This document shows, in pieces, positions 32,518-42,821 of a stretch of 64,000 nucleotides of DNA. Within the stretch, counting starts at the first letter, position 1; each line of letters begins with the position of its first letter. Location of the stretch: positions 37,216 through 101,215 of the forward strand of contig JAGWPB010000001.1 in assembly GCA_028870665.1 (NCBI GenBank). Direction: 5' to 3'. Source of the DNA: Lysobacteraceae bacterium. GTDB lineage: Bacteria > Pseudomonadota > Gammaproteobacteria > Xanthomonadales > Rhodanobacteraceae. A program made the position numbers and the translations under genes. Under the pieces are notes generated by a model. That model ran no database searches. It saw only the letters and a list, made by a program, of their open reading frames with translations, and had not been told where the DNA came from.

Positions 32518-32904
32518 TCAGGGCAGATGCTCCGGTGTACCGGAGTCCCTGCGTGGCGTCACGCGTCGGCCTTCGATCCAGTGCACGAGCAGCAATCCGA
32601 GGCCGACCAGCAACGGGATGAAGCCCGCCGCCAGAATCGGGCGCTGGCCGTTCATGGCGCCGAAGACGACCAGGCCCAGACCGACGGCGGCCCAGACGAT
32701 CGCCGCGCGCAGCGGCGAGCGCGGGGTCGGGTTCGTCGGCTGCAGCAACTCGGCCGGAATCGGCTGCCCCGATTCGACCAGCTTCAGCAGCAGTTGCTGA
32801 CGCAGCTGAGCCCGCCGATAGCTGTAGACCAGCCCGGCGACCACGATGATGATCGGCATCCCCAGACTCAGCACCACCGCGAGCACATCGACCAGCTCTT
32901 CCAT
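32518..32904 (-). CDS. DUF6249-like small membrane protein
   Basis: MEELVDVLAVVLSLGMPIIIVVAGLVYSYRRAQLRQQLLLKLVESGQPIP; TM-cytoplasmic-TM-TM layout. Confidence 0.65.
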   Translation of the reverse strand: MEELVDVLAVVLSLGMPIIIVVAGLVYSYRRAQLRQQLLLKLVESGQPIPAELLQPTNPTPRSPLRAAIVWAAVGLGLVVFGAMNGQRPILAAGFIPLLVGLGLLLVHWIEGRRVTPRRDSGTPEHLP

Positions 32905-33066
32905 ACGGCCTCCTTCGCGAACGATCGCGATGTCTGCCGATTTGGATGCGGCGCGGGGACGTCTGGTTGCATTACCGACAGCAACGGTCCCGTTGGCAGG
33001 AACACGTGCGCGAGCCGGCACTGCGCCGTTCGGGATTCGCAGGGGCCGGATGCCCGCGGCAAACGG

Positions 33067-33333
33067 TCACTGGCGCAGTCGTCCGTGAACGCTCGCCAAG
33101 GAGCGGTCCGCCTCGTCGTGCGCCCAGGCCGTGGTCAGCCGCCGCCAGGCTCGCCGTGCCAGCAGCGTGTTGACGACCAGCGCCATCAGCATCACGGCGC
33201 TCAGGATCAAGGCATGGCCCTCGTGGGCAAGTCGGCAGGCCAGGACCGGCACGCCGAACGCCAGCAGCACCACGCCCTGGGCAAGCAGATAGCGGTCGGT
33301 CAATCGCGAACACTCCTGACGCAGTCGTTCCAT
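33067..33333 (-). CDS. Hypothetical small membrane protein (88 aa)
   Basis: ORF with two hydrophobic helices upstream of the sigma-factor cluster. Confidence 0.5.
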   Translation of the reverse strand: MERLRQECSRLTDRYLLAQGVVLLAFGVPVLACRLAHEGHALILSAVMLMALVVNTLLARRAWRRLTTAWAHDEADRSLASVHGRLRQ

Positions 33334-33616
33334 CGCACGGCCCTCCCGGGCAAGCCTGTCGAAGGCGCTGACGCCTTCGCGCCGGCATCCAGTTCACAAC
33401 CGGATCGGTTCCCGCGCTGACGGCCGCATCGCTGATTGACGTTCCGTCACAATCCGATCGGGGAACTGCGACGGCACGCACATGCCGGCGGATGCGCTGC
33501 CTTGGCAGCGACGCGCGATCGGATCGCGAACGCCTGCGTGATCGAGCGCCCGCGCGCCCGCGACATGCGCCGCCACGGGAACGGGCCAGGCCTGTCCTCC
33601 AGTTGCCCTGGGCACC

Positions 33617-34468
<852 letters not shown>

Positions 34469-34631
34469 GCGGGAAGTGTCGCAGGAAATCCGGATCGCGG
34501 CAGGTGCTGCGCGGCGCATGCAGGGCTGCCCGCACATCGGGCGACTTCAGATGGATGCGGCGCACCGGATCCGGATCCACGCCGGCCCCGGTGCGTCTGA
34601 CAGCTCGGGATGGCCGTGTCGTGAGCCTGCG

Positions 34632-35438
34632 TCAGCCGGCCAACGCAAGTTTCTTGCGCCAATCCTGCGCCGGATCGCCGACGGCGATGAAGTGCGGATT
34701 GAGCAGGGACTCTTTGGTGTTGTAGGCAAGCGCCGTGCCGGCGAGGCCGAGCACCGCACCGCCGGCCTCCTCGAGCACACACTGCGCGGCGGCAGTGTCC
34801 CACTCCGAGGTCGGGCCGAGGCGGACATAGAGATCCGCCGCGCCTTCGGCCAGACGCAGGAGCTTCAGCGACGAGCCCAGCGCCAGTGCATCATGCGGCC
34901 CGAGCCGGGCCAGCAACGCCTGTTCCGCGGGCGAGGCGTGCGAGCGGCTGCCGGCCACCAGCGGCCGCTGCGGCAGCGCGCGGCTGTGCAGTCGCTGCGG
35001 TGTCGCGCCCGGTCCTGCCTCGCGCCAGGCACCGCCGCCCTGCCAGGCCAGCACCAGCTCGCCACTGACCGGCGCCAGCACCACGCCAAGGATGGGCCGG
35101 TGGTCGTCGATCAGCGCCACGTTGACGGTGAACTCGCCGTTGCGCTTGACGAACTCGCGGGTACCGTCCAGAGGATCGACCAGCCAGTAGCGCGACCAGC
35201 GCCGACGCTCGGTCCATGGCACGTCGGCGGATTCCTCCGACAGCACCGGCCACGACGGCGCCAGTGCCTCCAGTCCCGCGACCAGGATACGGTGCGCGGC
35301 GAGGTCGGCCGTGGTCAACGGCGAGGCATCGTCCTTGAATTCGACCGCGAAGGCACCGGCGTACACCGCCATGATCGCTGCGCCCGCATGCCGCGCGAGG
35401 TCGGCCACGGCACGCGACAGCGCGGGCAGGCTGTTCAT
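34632..35438 (-). CDS. cysQ: 3'(2'),5'-bisphosphate nucleotidase
   Basis: WLVDPLDGTREFVKRNGEFTVNVALI. Confidence 0.93.
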   Translation of the reverse strand: MNSLPALSRAVADLARHAGAAIMAVYAGAFAVEFKDDASPLTTADLAAHRILVAGLEALAPSWPVLSEESADVPWTERRRWSRYWLVDPLDGTREFVKRNGEFTVNVALIDDHRPILGVVLAPVSGELVLAWQGGGAWREAGPGATPQRLHSRALPQRPLVAGSRSHASPAEQALLARLGPHDALALGSSLKLLRLAEGAADLYVRLGPTSEWDTAAAQCVLEEAGGAVLGLAGTALAYNTKESLLNPHFIAVGDPAQDWRKKLALAG

Positions 35439-35992
35439 CGCGACCGCAGCCGTCCGGCCAGGTACTCGCGGGCGATGAACAGCGCGGCGATCGAGCGGCC
35501 TTCGCTCACGTCCTCGCGCGCCAGCAAGGCGTGCAGCTCGGACAGCTTCCAGGGCACCACTTCCAGCTCCTCCGGCTCGTCGCCCTGCAGGCGCTCGGGA
35601 TAGAGGTCCTCGGCCAGTACCACATGGGTCATGTGCGTCATGTACGCTGGCGACAGCGACAGCGTGGTGAGGATGCGCAGATGGTGCGCTCCGTAGCCGA
35701 CCTCTTCCTTCAACTCCCGGTTGGCGCCCTGTTCGACGGTTTCGTCGCGATCGAGCCGACCCTTGGGCAGGCCGAGCTCGTAGCGCTCGACGCCGACCGC
35801 ATACTCGCGCACCAGCAGCACGGTGTCGGCGTCCAGCATCGGCACGATGATCACCGCGCCGAGGCCGGAGGGCATCAGACGCTCGAAGGTGCGGCGTTCG
35901 CCGTTGGCGAACTCGAGATCGACGCGCTCGACGCGCAGAAACGGCGTGGAATCGGCGGCATGCGTGGCGAGGATGCGCGGCAGACGGGACAT
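35435..35992 (-). CDS. nudE: ADP compounds hydrolase (Nudix)
   Basis: GLPKGRLDRDETVEQGANRELKEEVGYGA Nudix box; next to cysQ. Confidence 0.92.
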   Translation of the reverse strand: MSRLPRILATHAADSTPFLRVERVDLEFANGERRTFERLMPSGLGAVIIVPMLDADTVLLVREYAVGVERYELGLPKGRLDRDETVEQGANRELKEEVGYGAHHLRILTTLSLSPAYMTHMTHVVLAEDLYPERLQGDEPEELEVVPWKLSELHALLAREDVSEGRSIAALFIAREYLAGRLRSR

Positions 35993-36066
35993 GCGCGCGA
36001 TTGTAGCCTCGCGTGCGGCGCTCGCGGCGCTTGAGCCGCATGGCATCGCGCGCGGATGATAGGCGG

Positions 36067-37446
36067 ATGGACGACCCCGCCGCCGCACTGGCCGCACGCG
36101 ACCTCGCCGTGCTCTGGCACCCCTGCACGCAGATGCACGATCACGAGCGCGTGCCGATGCTCCCGATCGCTCGCGGCAAGGGCGCGTGGCTGATCGGCAC
36201 CGACGGCCGCCGCTACCTCGACGCGATCAGCTCGTGGTGGACCAACCTGTTCGGCCACGCCGATCCGCGCATCGCCGCCGCGATCGCCGAACAGGCGCGC
36301 ACGCTGGAACAGGTGATCTTCGCCGGCTACACGCACGCACCCGCCGTCGAGCTCGCCGAACGCCTGCTGGCAATCGCGCCGCCGGGGCTGAGCCGGGTGT
36401 TCCTCGCCGACAACGGCTCGGCCGCGGTCGAGGTCGCATTGAAGATGAGCTTCCACTACTGGCGCAACCGGGGCGAGGGCGAGCGCAGGCGCTTCATCGC
36501 GCTCAGCGGCGGCTACCACGGCGAGACCCTGGGCGCGCTGGCGGTCAGCGACGTCGGCCTGTACCGCGAAACCTACGCGCCGCTGCTGTTCGAGCGCCTG
36601 CTGGCACCCTCGCCGGACGCCTGGGAGGGCCTGCCCGGCGAATCCGCCTCCGCGGTCGCGACACGCCGCCTCGGCGAGCTGCGCGGCCTGCTCGAGCGTC
36701 ACGCCCACCAAGTCTGCGCGGTGATCGTCGAGCCGCTGGTGCAGTGCGCGGGCGGGATGCGCATGTATCACCCAAGCTATCTCACCGGCCTGCGCGCGCT
36801 GTGCGACGCGCATGGCGTGCATCTGATCGCCGACGAGATCGCGGTCGGCTTCGGACGCACCGGCACGCTGTTCGCCTGCGAGCAGGCGCCGGCGGCGCGG
36901 CCTGGCGCCAAGCCCGGGATCACACCCGATTTTCTGTGCCTGTCGAAGGGCCTGACGGGCGGTTTCCTGCCGCTGTCGGCGGTGCTGACCACGCAACGCG
37001 TCTACGAGGCTTTCTACGCCGACTACAGCTCCGGCAAGGCCTTCCTGCATTCGCACAGCTACACCGGCAACCCGCTGGCCTGCCGCGCGGCGCTGGCGAC
37101 GCTGGACATCTTCCGCGACGAGCCGGTGCTGGAGCGCAACCGCGCGCTGGCTGTGCATCTCGCCGGGCGGCTGGCGCCACTGGTGGAGCACCCGCATGTC
37201 GCCGAGGTGCGCCAGACCGGCCTGATCGCCGCCGTGGAGCTGGCCGCCGACAAGGCCACGCGCACACCCTTCCCCGCTGCCGAGCGCCGCGGCCTGCGCG
37301 CGCGCCTGGCCGCGCTGGAGCACGGCGTGGTGCTGCGTCCGCTCGGCGAGGTGATCTACGCCATGCCTCCCTACTGCACCACACCGGAGGAAATCGACTT
37401 GATCGCCGATGCCATCGCCGCCGGCATCGACGCTGCCTGCCGCTGA
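36067..37446 (+). CDS. bioA: Adenosylmethionine-8-amino-7-oxononanoate aminotransferase
   Basis: LWHPCTQMHDHERVPML; DEIAVGFGRTGTLFACEQA; LSKGLTGGFLPLSAVLTT. Confidence 0.96.
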   Translation: MDDPAAALAARDLAVLWHPCTQMHDHERVPMLPIARGKGAWLIGTDGRRYLDAISSWWTNLFGHADPRIAAAIAEQARTLEQVIFAGYTHAPAVELAERLLAIAPPGLSRVFLADNGSAAVEVALKMSFHYWRNRGEGERRRFIALSGGYHGETLGALAVSDVGLYRETYAPLLFERLLAPSPDAWEGLPGESASAVATRRLGELRGLLERHAHQVCAVIVEPLVQCAGGMRMYHPSYLTGLRALCDAHGVHLIADEIAVGFGRTGTLFACEQAPAARPGAKPGITPDFLCLSKGLTGGFLPLSAVLTTQRVYEAFYADYSSGKAFLHSHSYTGNPLACRAALATLDIFRDEPVLERNRALAVHLAGRLAPLVEHPHVAEVRQTGLIAAVELAADKATRTPFPAAERRGLRARLAALEHGVVLRPLGEVIYAMPPYCTTPEEIDLIADAIAAGIDAACR

Positions 37447-37454
37447 GTGCCGCC

Positions 37455-38189
37455 ATGCGCTCGATCCGTCTCCACGTCGACCTGCCGCTGGTACCCGACT
37501 CCGATGTCACCCTGCCCGCCGCCGCCGCCGAGCACGCCACCCGCGTGCTGCGGCTGCGCAGCGGCGACGCGCTGGTGCTGTTCAACGGCGATGGTCACGA
37601 CTATCCGGCGCATCTTCTGGCCGTGTCCCGCGCCGGCGCCAGCGTGCGCATCGCGACGCGCGACGCACCTGCGGCGCCGGAGTCACCGTTGACACTCACC
37701 CTGGCGCAGGGCATCGCGCGCGGCGAGAAGATGGACCTGATCCTGCAGAAAGCCACCGAGCTGGGCGTGACGCGCATCGTGCCGCTGATCACCGCCCGCA
37801 CCGAGGTCAGGCTGGATGCCGGGCGCGGCGAAAAGCGCATGACGCACTGGCGCGGCGTGATCGCCGGTGCCTGCGAGCAGTGCGGCCGCGCGCGCCTGCC
37901 CGAACTCGCGACGCCGCGGTCGCTGGCGGAGTGGACGGCCGCCTCGGATGCGCTCGACGGCCTGCGGCTGTGCCTGGACCCGGAGGCCGCCTGCGGTCCG
38001 CGCCAGCTTCCCGCCTTTGCCGCGGCATGCCTCGTGGTCGGTCCGGAGGGCGGTCTTGCGCCCGCCGACCATGCGCTGCTGCAGAAGGCGGGATTCACCG
38101 GAATGCGCCTGGGTCCGCGCGTGCTGCGGACCGAAACCGCCGGCCTCGCCACGCTGGCTGCACTGCAGGCGCTGCATGGCGACTTCTGA
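37455..38189 (+). CDS. rsmE: 16S rRNA (uracil1498-N3)-methyltransferase
   Basis: LQKATELGVTRIVPLITARTEV; ACEQCGRARLPEL; VGPEGGLAPADHAL. Confidence 0.95.
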   Translation: MRSIRLHVDLPLVPDSDVTLPAAAAEHATRVLRLRSGDALVLFNGDGHDYPAHLLAVSRAGASVRIATRDAPAAPESPLTLTLAQGIARGEKMDLILQKATELGVTRIVPLITARTEVRLDAGRGEKRMTHWRGVIAGACEQCGRARLPELATPRSLAEWTAASDALDGLRLCLDPEAACGPRQLPAFAAACLVVGPEGGLAPADHALLQKAGFTGMRLGPRVLRTETAGLATLAALQALHGDF

Positions 38190-38267
38190 CGGACGGCCCG
38201 GCAGTACCGGAACCGTCGAGCTCAGCGGCATCGGCTGGCGGCAGGCCGCCCGCGGGCGCCGCAACGC

Positions 38268-39071
38268 TCAGGCACGCAGCAGTTCGGGCGGCAGCTCCGG
38301 GCCGATGGTCCGGACCATCGCCTGCATCAGCTTGTGGTTGGCGGCGACCACGTTGCCGCTGGCGGGCAGGCCGTCGCGACCGGCGAAATCGGTGTAGCTG
38401 CCGCCGGCCTCGCGCACCAGCAGGCAGCCGGCCGCCATGTCCCAGGGCTTGAGGCCGATCTCGAAATAGCCGTCGTATCGCCCGGCGGCGACGTAGGCCA
38501 GATCAAGCGCGGCCGAACCGGAACGGCGCAGATCCTCGGCGCTGCCCAGCAGGGCACGAGTCATGCCCAACTGGGCCGGCAGATGCGCGCGCTGGCGCCA
38601 CGGGAAACCGGTGGCCAGCAGTGCCCCGTCCAGGGTCTCGCGCGCACTCACGCGCATGCGGCGATCGTTGAGAAACGCGCCGTCGCCCTTGCTGGCGGTG
38701 AACAGCTCGCTGCGCAGCGGGTCGAAGATCACGCCGTGGATCGGCTCGCCACGCTCGAGCAGACCGATCGAGACGCAGAAATGCGGGATGCCGCGCAGGT
38801 AATTGTGAGTGCCGTCCAGCGGATCGACCATCCAGGTGAACTTGCCGCGGCTGACCTCGCCCGACTCCTCGGCGACGATGCCGTGATCGGGATAGGCGCG
38901 GCGCAGCTCGCGGATGATCTCGGCCTCGGCGAGGCGATCCACCTCGCTGACGAAGTCGAGCCGCTGCTTTTCGACCACCGTCACGCTCTCGAGGCGGTTC
39001 ATGTAGCGCAGGATGACGCTGCCTGCGGCGCGCGCGGCGCGCACCGCGATGGTGACGGCGGGTCTGGGCAT
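38268..39071 (-). CDS. suhB: Inositol-1-monophosphatase
   Basis: VEKQRLDFVSEVDRLAE; WMVDPLDGTHNYLRGIPHFCVSIGL. Confidence 0.95.
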   Translation of the reverse strand: MPRPAVTIAVRAARAAGSVILRYMNRLESVTVVEKQRLDFVSEVDRLAEAEIIRELRRAYPDHGIVAEESGEVSRGKFTWMVDPLDGTHNYLRGIPHFCVSIGLLERGEPIHGVIFDPLRSELFTASKGDGAFLNDRRMRVSARETLDGALLATGFPWRQRAHLPAQLGMTRALLGSAEDLRRSGSAALDLAYVAAGRYDGYFEIGLKPWDMAAGCLLVREAGGSYTDFAGRDGLPASGNVVAANHKLMQAMVRTIGPELPPELLRA

Positions 39072-39163
39072 GGCTGGGGCTCGAAAGAACGGTTCCGCGC
39101 GGGACGCGGCTCGCGCATTATGCCAGCCTGTCGCGCACCGCGCCGCCGCCCCGAGCCTGCTCC

Positions 39164-40000
39164 ATGCGTTCCACCGCCGATCCCGACCTTGCGCGCTTGC
39201 GCTTCGTGCTCACCCGCCCTTCGCATCCGGGCAACATCGGCGCGGCGGCGCGCGCCCTGCGCACCATGGGTTTCGAGCGCCTGGCGCTGGTGGCGCCGGC
39301 GCGCTTCCCCGACCCCGAGGCGACCGCGCTGGCAGCCGGCGCAGACGCCGTGCTCGCCACCGCGGCCTTGCACGCCACCCTGCCCGATGCGCTGGCCGAC
39401 TGCACGCTGGCGCTGGGCCTGAGCGCGCGCCGGCGCGGCGTCAGCCTGCCGGAACTCGACCCGCGCGCCGCTGCCGCCGTGGTCTGGACCGCGCTGCGCC
39501 GCGGCGAAACGGTGGCCCTGGTGTTCGGCAACGAGCGCACCGGACTGGAGAACGACGAGCTGGCGCGCTGCCACGTGATGGTGCGCATCCCCAGCGTCGA
39601 CGATTTCAGCTCGCTCAACCTCGCGCAGGCGGTGCAGGTGATGGCCTATGAGCTGCGCATGGTCGAACGGGCCGATGCGGCCGCCGCGACCACCACCGCT
39701 CCCGCCCGCGAACCGCCGGCCGGCGGCGCCGACATGGAGCGCTTTTTCGACCACCTGTTTGCCGCGCTGCACACCATCGACTTCCACAAGGGCCGCGCGC
39801 CGATCACGATCGAGCAGCGCCTGCGCAAGCTGTTCCTGCGCGCAAAACCCGATGCACGCGAGCTGCGCGTGCTACACGGCATTCTCAGCGACGCCGAGCG
39901 CATGGCGCGGCTGGCCGGGCGCGCGACGTCAGAACAGACGGCGCAGCAGGGTCAGGATCGCGCCGCTGGCGCTGGCAAAGGTGCCGATGGTGACCAGTGA
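39164..40000 (+). CDS. trmJ: tRNA (cytidine/uridine-2'-O)-methyltransferase
   Basis: SPOUT: RPSHPGNIGAAARALRTMG; FGNERTGLENDEL; IPSVDDFSSLNLAQAVQV. Confidence 0.94.
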   Translation: MRSTADPDLARLRFVLTRPSHPGNIGAAARALRTMGFERLALVAPARFPDPEATALAAGADAVLATAALHATLPDALADCTLALGLSARRRGVSLPELDPRAAAAVVWTALRRGETVALVFGNERTGLENDELARCHVMVRIPSVDDFSSLNLAQAVQVMAYELRMVERADAAAATTTAPAREPPAGGADMERFFDHLFAALHTIDFHKGRAPITIEQRLRKLFLRAKPDARELRVLHGILSDAERMARLAGRATSEQTAQQGQDRAAGAGKGADGDQ

Positions 40001-40534
40001 CAGCCCCCAGGCGACCAGCAGCAGCACGCCGTCGCGCTCCAGCAGGGTGACTCCGTAGAGCAGCAGCAGGGCGCCGATCGGCCAGTTGGTAAACGGGATC
40101 GGCAAGGCCAGCAGGATGCCGACCAGCACCAGCAGCAGGCCGCTGAACAGACTGGCCGGGCGCCGGGTCAACGCTTCCAGCCGCGGCCGGCACAGGCGCT
40201 CCAGCCACGAGAGCAGCGGCTGCCCGGCACGGACCACGCGCTCGGCGATGCCGCGCCTGAGCGTGTAGTCGGCGATGCGGCCCGGCAGCCAGGGGCGGTC
40301 CAGACCGAGCAGCATCTGCAGGCCGGCCAGTACCACCAGCACACCCATCGGGCCGCCGATGCCGATCGGAACCGGAACGAAGTTGGGCAGCGCCAGGATC
40401 AGCAGCAGAAAGCCGAACGCGCGCTCGTGCAGCGGATCGATCAGCGCGCCCAGGCGGATGCTGTCGCCCGGATGCGCACGCAACGCGGCGGCGAGCAGCT
40501 CGCTGGTACGCGGATCGTGTCCTCGCTCGCTCAT
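39929..40534 (-). CDS. ExoD-like exopolysaccharide synthesis protein
   Basis: DPLHERAFGFLLLILALPNFVPVPIG, C-terminal TM helices. Confidence 0.85.
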   Translation of the reverse strand: MSERGHDPRTSELLAAALRAHPGDSIRLGALIDPLHERAFGFLLLILALPNFVPVPIGIGGPMGVLVVLAGLQMLLGLDRPWLPGRIADYTLRRGIAERVVRAGQPLLSWLERLCRPRLEALTRRPASLFSGLLLVLVGILLALPIPFTNWPIGALLLLYGVTLLERDGVLLLVAWGLSLVTIGTFASASGAILTLLRRLF

Positions 40535-40557
40535 CGCGATCGGCCGGCGGCGCGCAT

Positions 40558-41883
40558 TCAGGCATCCGCCGCGCCGGCTTCGGCCGGCGGCACGACCAGC
40601 ACCTTGTCGATGCGTGCACCGTCCAGGTCCAGCACCTCGAAGCGCATGCCGTGCCAGCTGAAGGCCTCGCCGGCCTGGGGAATGCGGCCAAACGCGGCCA
40701 TCATCATGCCGGCAACGGTGCGGAAATCGTGATCCTCCTCGTTGGGCAGCTGCTCGATGGCAAGCAGTTCGCGCAGATCGTCGGTGGCCAGCGCGCCGTC
40801 CACCAGATAACTGCCGTCTTCGCGGCGCGCGATGGGGGCATCCCGCGCGACGCTGGCGCCTTCGGTGGACATGCTCTTGCCGACGACCGCCTCGAGCAGG
40901 TTGTTGAGGGTGACCAGGCCCTCGATGTCACCGTATTCGTCCACCACCAGCGCCAGCGGCGTCTCGGCGTCGCGGAACTCCTCCAGCAAATCGAAGGCGC
41001 GCGCGCTGGCCGGCACATACAGCGGCTTGACCAGCACGCGAAAGAGGTCGGTCGGATGCACGCCGCGGACGATGCCCTCCAGCAGACTCTTGACCTCGAG
41101 CACACCCAGCACCTCGTTTTCGCTGAGGCGATAGACCGGATAGCGCGAGTACGGCGTGTCGTGCAGCACCGCGAGATTGTCGGCCAGCGGCGCGGCGGCA
41201 TCCAGCCAGGCGATGCGCGGACGCGGCGTCATCACGCTGTCCACCGTGCGGTCGCCCAGGCGCAGCACGCGGCTGACCATGTTGCGCTCGTCTTCGTCGA
41301 GCACGCCTTGCTCGGCGCTTTCGGCGACCAGCAGACGGATCTCCTCCTCGCTGACCTGCTCGCGGCTGGCGCGATCCAGACGCAGCAGGCGCAGCAGCAG
41401 CGAGCTGGCGGCGTTGAGGATCCACACGAACGGCGCGACCAGGCTGCCCAGCACCCGCATCGGCACCGCGACCAGCACGGCCAGGCGTTCGGGTGCCACC
41501 AGTGCGGCGCGCTTGGGCACCAGTTCGCCGACGACGATGTTGATGAAGGTGATCAGGCTGATGCTGAGGATCAGCCCCAGCGGCAGCGCGTAGGCGGCCA
41601 GCCACGGCAGGCCCAGCGCCGCCAGCCAGATCGACAGGCGCCGGCCGATGCTGGCGCCGGTGACCACGCCGGTGATGATCGCGAGCAGGGTGATGCCCAC
41701 CTGCACAGTGGACAGGAAGCGTTCAGGCCGCTCGACCAGGCGCAATGCCACCGCTGCGCGACGACTGTGCGTCGCCAGCGCCTTCAGGCGCGACTTGCGC
41801 GCCGCGACCATCGCGATCTCGCTCAGCGCGAAAAACCCGTTGACCAGCGCGAGCAGAAGGACAAGCCCGAGTTCACTCAGCAT
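40558..41883 (-). CDS. HlyC/CorC (CNNM-CBS) hemolysin-family transporter
   Basis: CNNM TM domain, CBS pair with VVDEYGDIEGLVTLNNLLEAVVG, C-terminal CorC/HlyC domain. Confidence 0.93.
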   Translation of the reverse strand: MLSELGLVLLLALVNGFFALSEIAMVAARKSRLKALATHSRRAAVALRLVERPERFLSTVQVGITLLAIITGVVTGASIGRRLSIWLAALGLPWLAAYALPLGLILSISLITFINIVVGELVPKRAALVAPERLAVLVAVPMRVLGSLVAPFVWILNAASSLLLRLLRLDRASREQVSEEEIRLLVAESAEQGVLDEDERNMVSRVLRLGDRTVDSVMTPRPRIAWLDAAAPLADNLAVLHDTPYSRYPVYRLSENEVLGVLEVKSLLEGIVRGVHPTDLFRVLVKPLYVPASARAFDLLEEFRDAETPLALVVDEYGDIEGLVTLNNLLEAVVGKSMSTEGASVARDAPIARREDGSYLVDGALATDDLRELLAIEQLPNEEDHDFRTVAGMMMAAFGRIPQAGEAFSWHGMRFEVLDLDGARIDKVLVVPPAEAGAADA

Positions 41884-41950
41884 CGGGGCGGGCGCATTCG
41901 AGGCATGCCGCGAGTGTAGCAAGAGCACCCGCTGTTGCCGCGACAGCCGC

Positions 41951-42352
41951 TCAGAGCGCGTCGCCCTCGACCGCCATGGCCTGTTCCAGCTGATCGCCGA
42001 GCACGCCCAGCTCGGCAATCAGGCGATCCAGTTCGTGCACGGTGAGTATCTCGTAGGGGCGGTTCTCGCACAGGTGCAGGTACGGCGATCCCTCCAGATC
42101 ACTGACCGCGAGATAGCCGATGCGCTGCTCCCAGTTGAAGCGCAGGCAGCGTTGCGCGTCCATGCCGGCGAGCGGGCCGATCGGCGTGGACACACGCAGG
42201 GACTTGCGGCCGTCTTCGCCGTCCAGCTCGATCAGGTAGATGCCCTGGTGACGCTGTCCGACCGCAAGGTCGAAGCTGATCAGGTACGGGTCGTTGGTCT
42301 CCAGACTGTGCCGGCCGCCGATATGCGAGCGGATGTTCTCGAAGGTCAGCAT
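41951..42352 (-). CDS. Hypothetical protein (133 aa)
   Basis: MLTFENIRSHIGGRHSLETNDPYLISFDLAVGQRHQGIYLIELDG...; compact ORF between annotated neighbours. Confidence 0.6.
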   Translation of the reverse strand: MLTFENIRSHIGGRHSLETNDPYLISFDLAVGQRHQGIYLIELDGEDGRKSLRVSTPIGPLAGMDAQRCLRFNWEQRIGYLAVSDLEGSPYLHLCENRPYEILTVHELDRLIAELGVLGDQLEQAMAVEGDAL

Positions 42353-42403
42353 GGCAACGTCCCGGCCCCAGGTAGGGATGCCATGGTAGCGTGCCGGCCA
42401 CCG

Positions 42404-42745
42404 ATGATGAATCCGCAGCACGTCCGCATCCTCGAGGCCGTCGCCGCCATCCCGCGCGGGCGCGTGGCCAGCTACGGCGCGATCGCCGCCCGTGCCGGAC
42501 TGCCGGGCCGCGCGCGCCTGGTCGGACGTGCGCTGCGCGAAGCACCGGCCCTGCCGGCCCTGCCCTGGCATCGCGTGCTGCGCGCGGATGGCCGCATCGC
42601 GCTGCCGCAGGGCAGCACCGGATTCGCCGAGCAGTGCCGACGCCTCGCCGCGGAAGGCGTCACGGTGCGCAACGGCCGCGTGGCGCTGGATGCATTCGGG
42701 CTCGATCCCGATCTCGATCGCGCACTGTGGGGGCAGCGGAATTAG
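42404..42745 (+). CDS. Alkyltransferase-like (ATL) DNA repair protein, MGMT family
   Basis: PRGRVASYGAIAARAGLPGRARLVGRAL; PWHRVLRADG with Trp in place of MGMT catalytic Cys (PCHRV). Confidence 0.88.
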   Translation: MMNPQHVRILEAVAAIPRGRVASYGAIAARAGLPGRARLVGRALREAPALPALPWHRVLRADGRIALPQGSTGFAEQCRRLAAEGVTVRNGRVALDAFGLDPDLDRALWGQRN

Positions 42746-42821
42746 GGCCGGGCATTGCCGGCCCGCGAGATCAGTCCGCGGCGATGCGGCACATGCCGGT
42801 TCCCGGGTCTCGGCGCACCAT

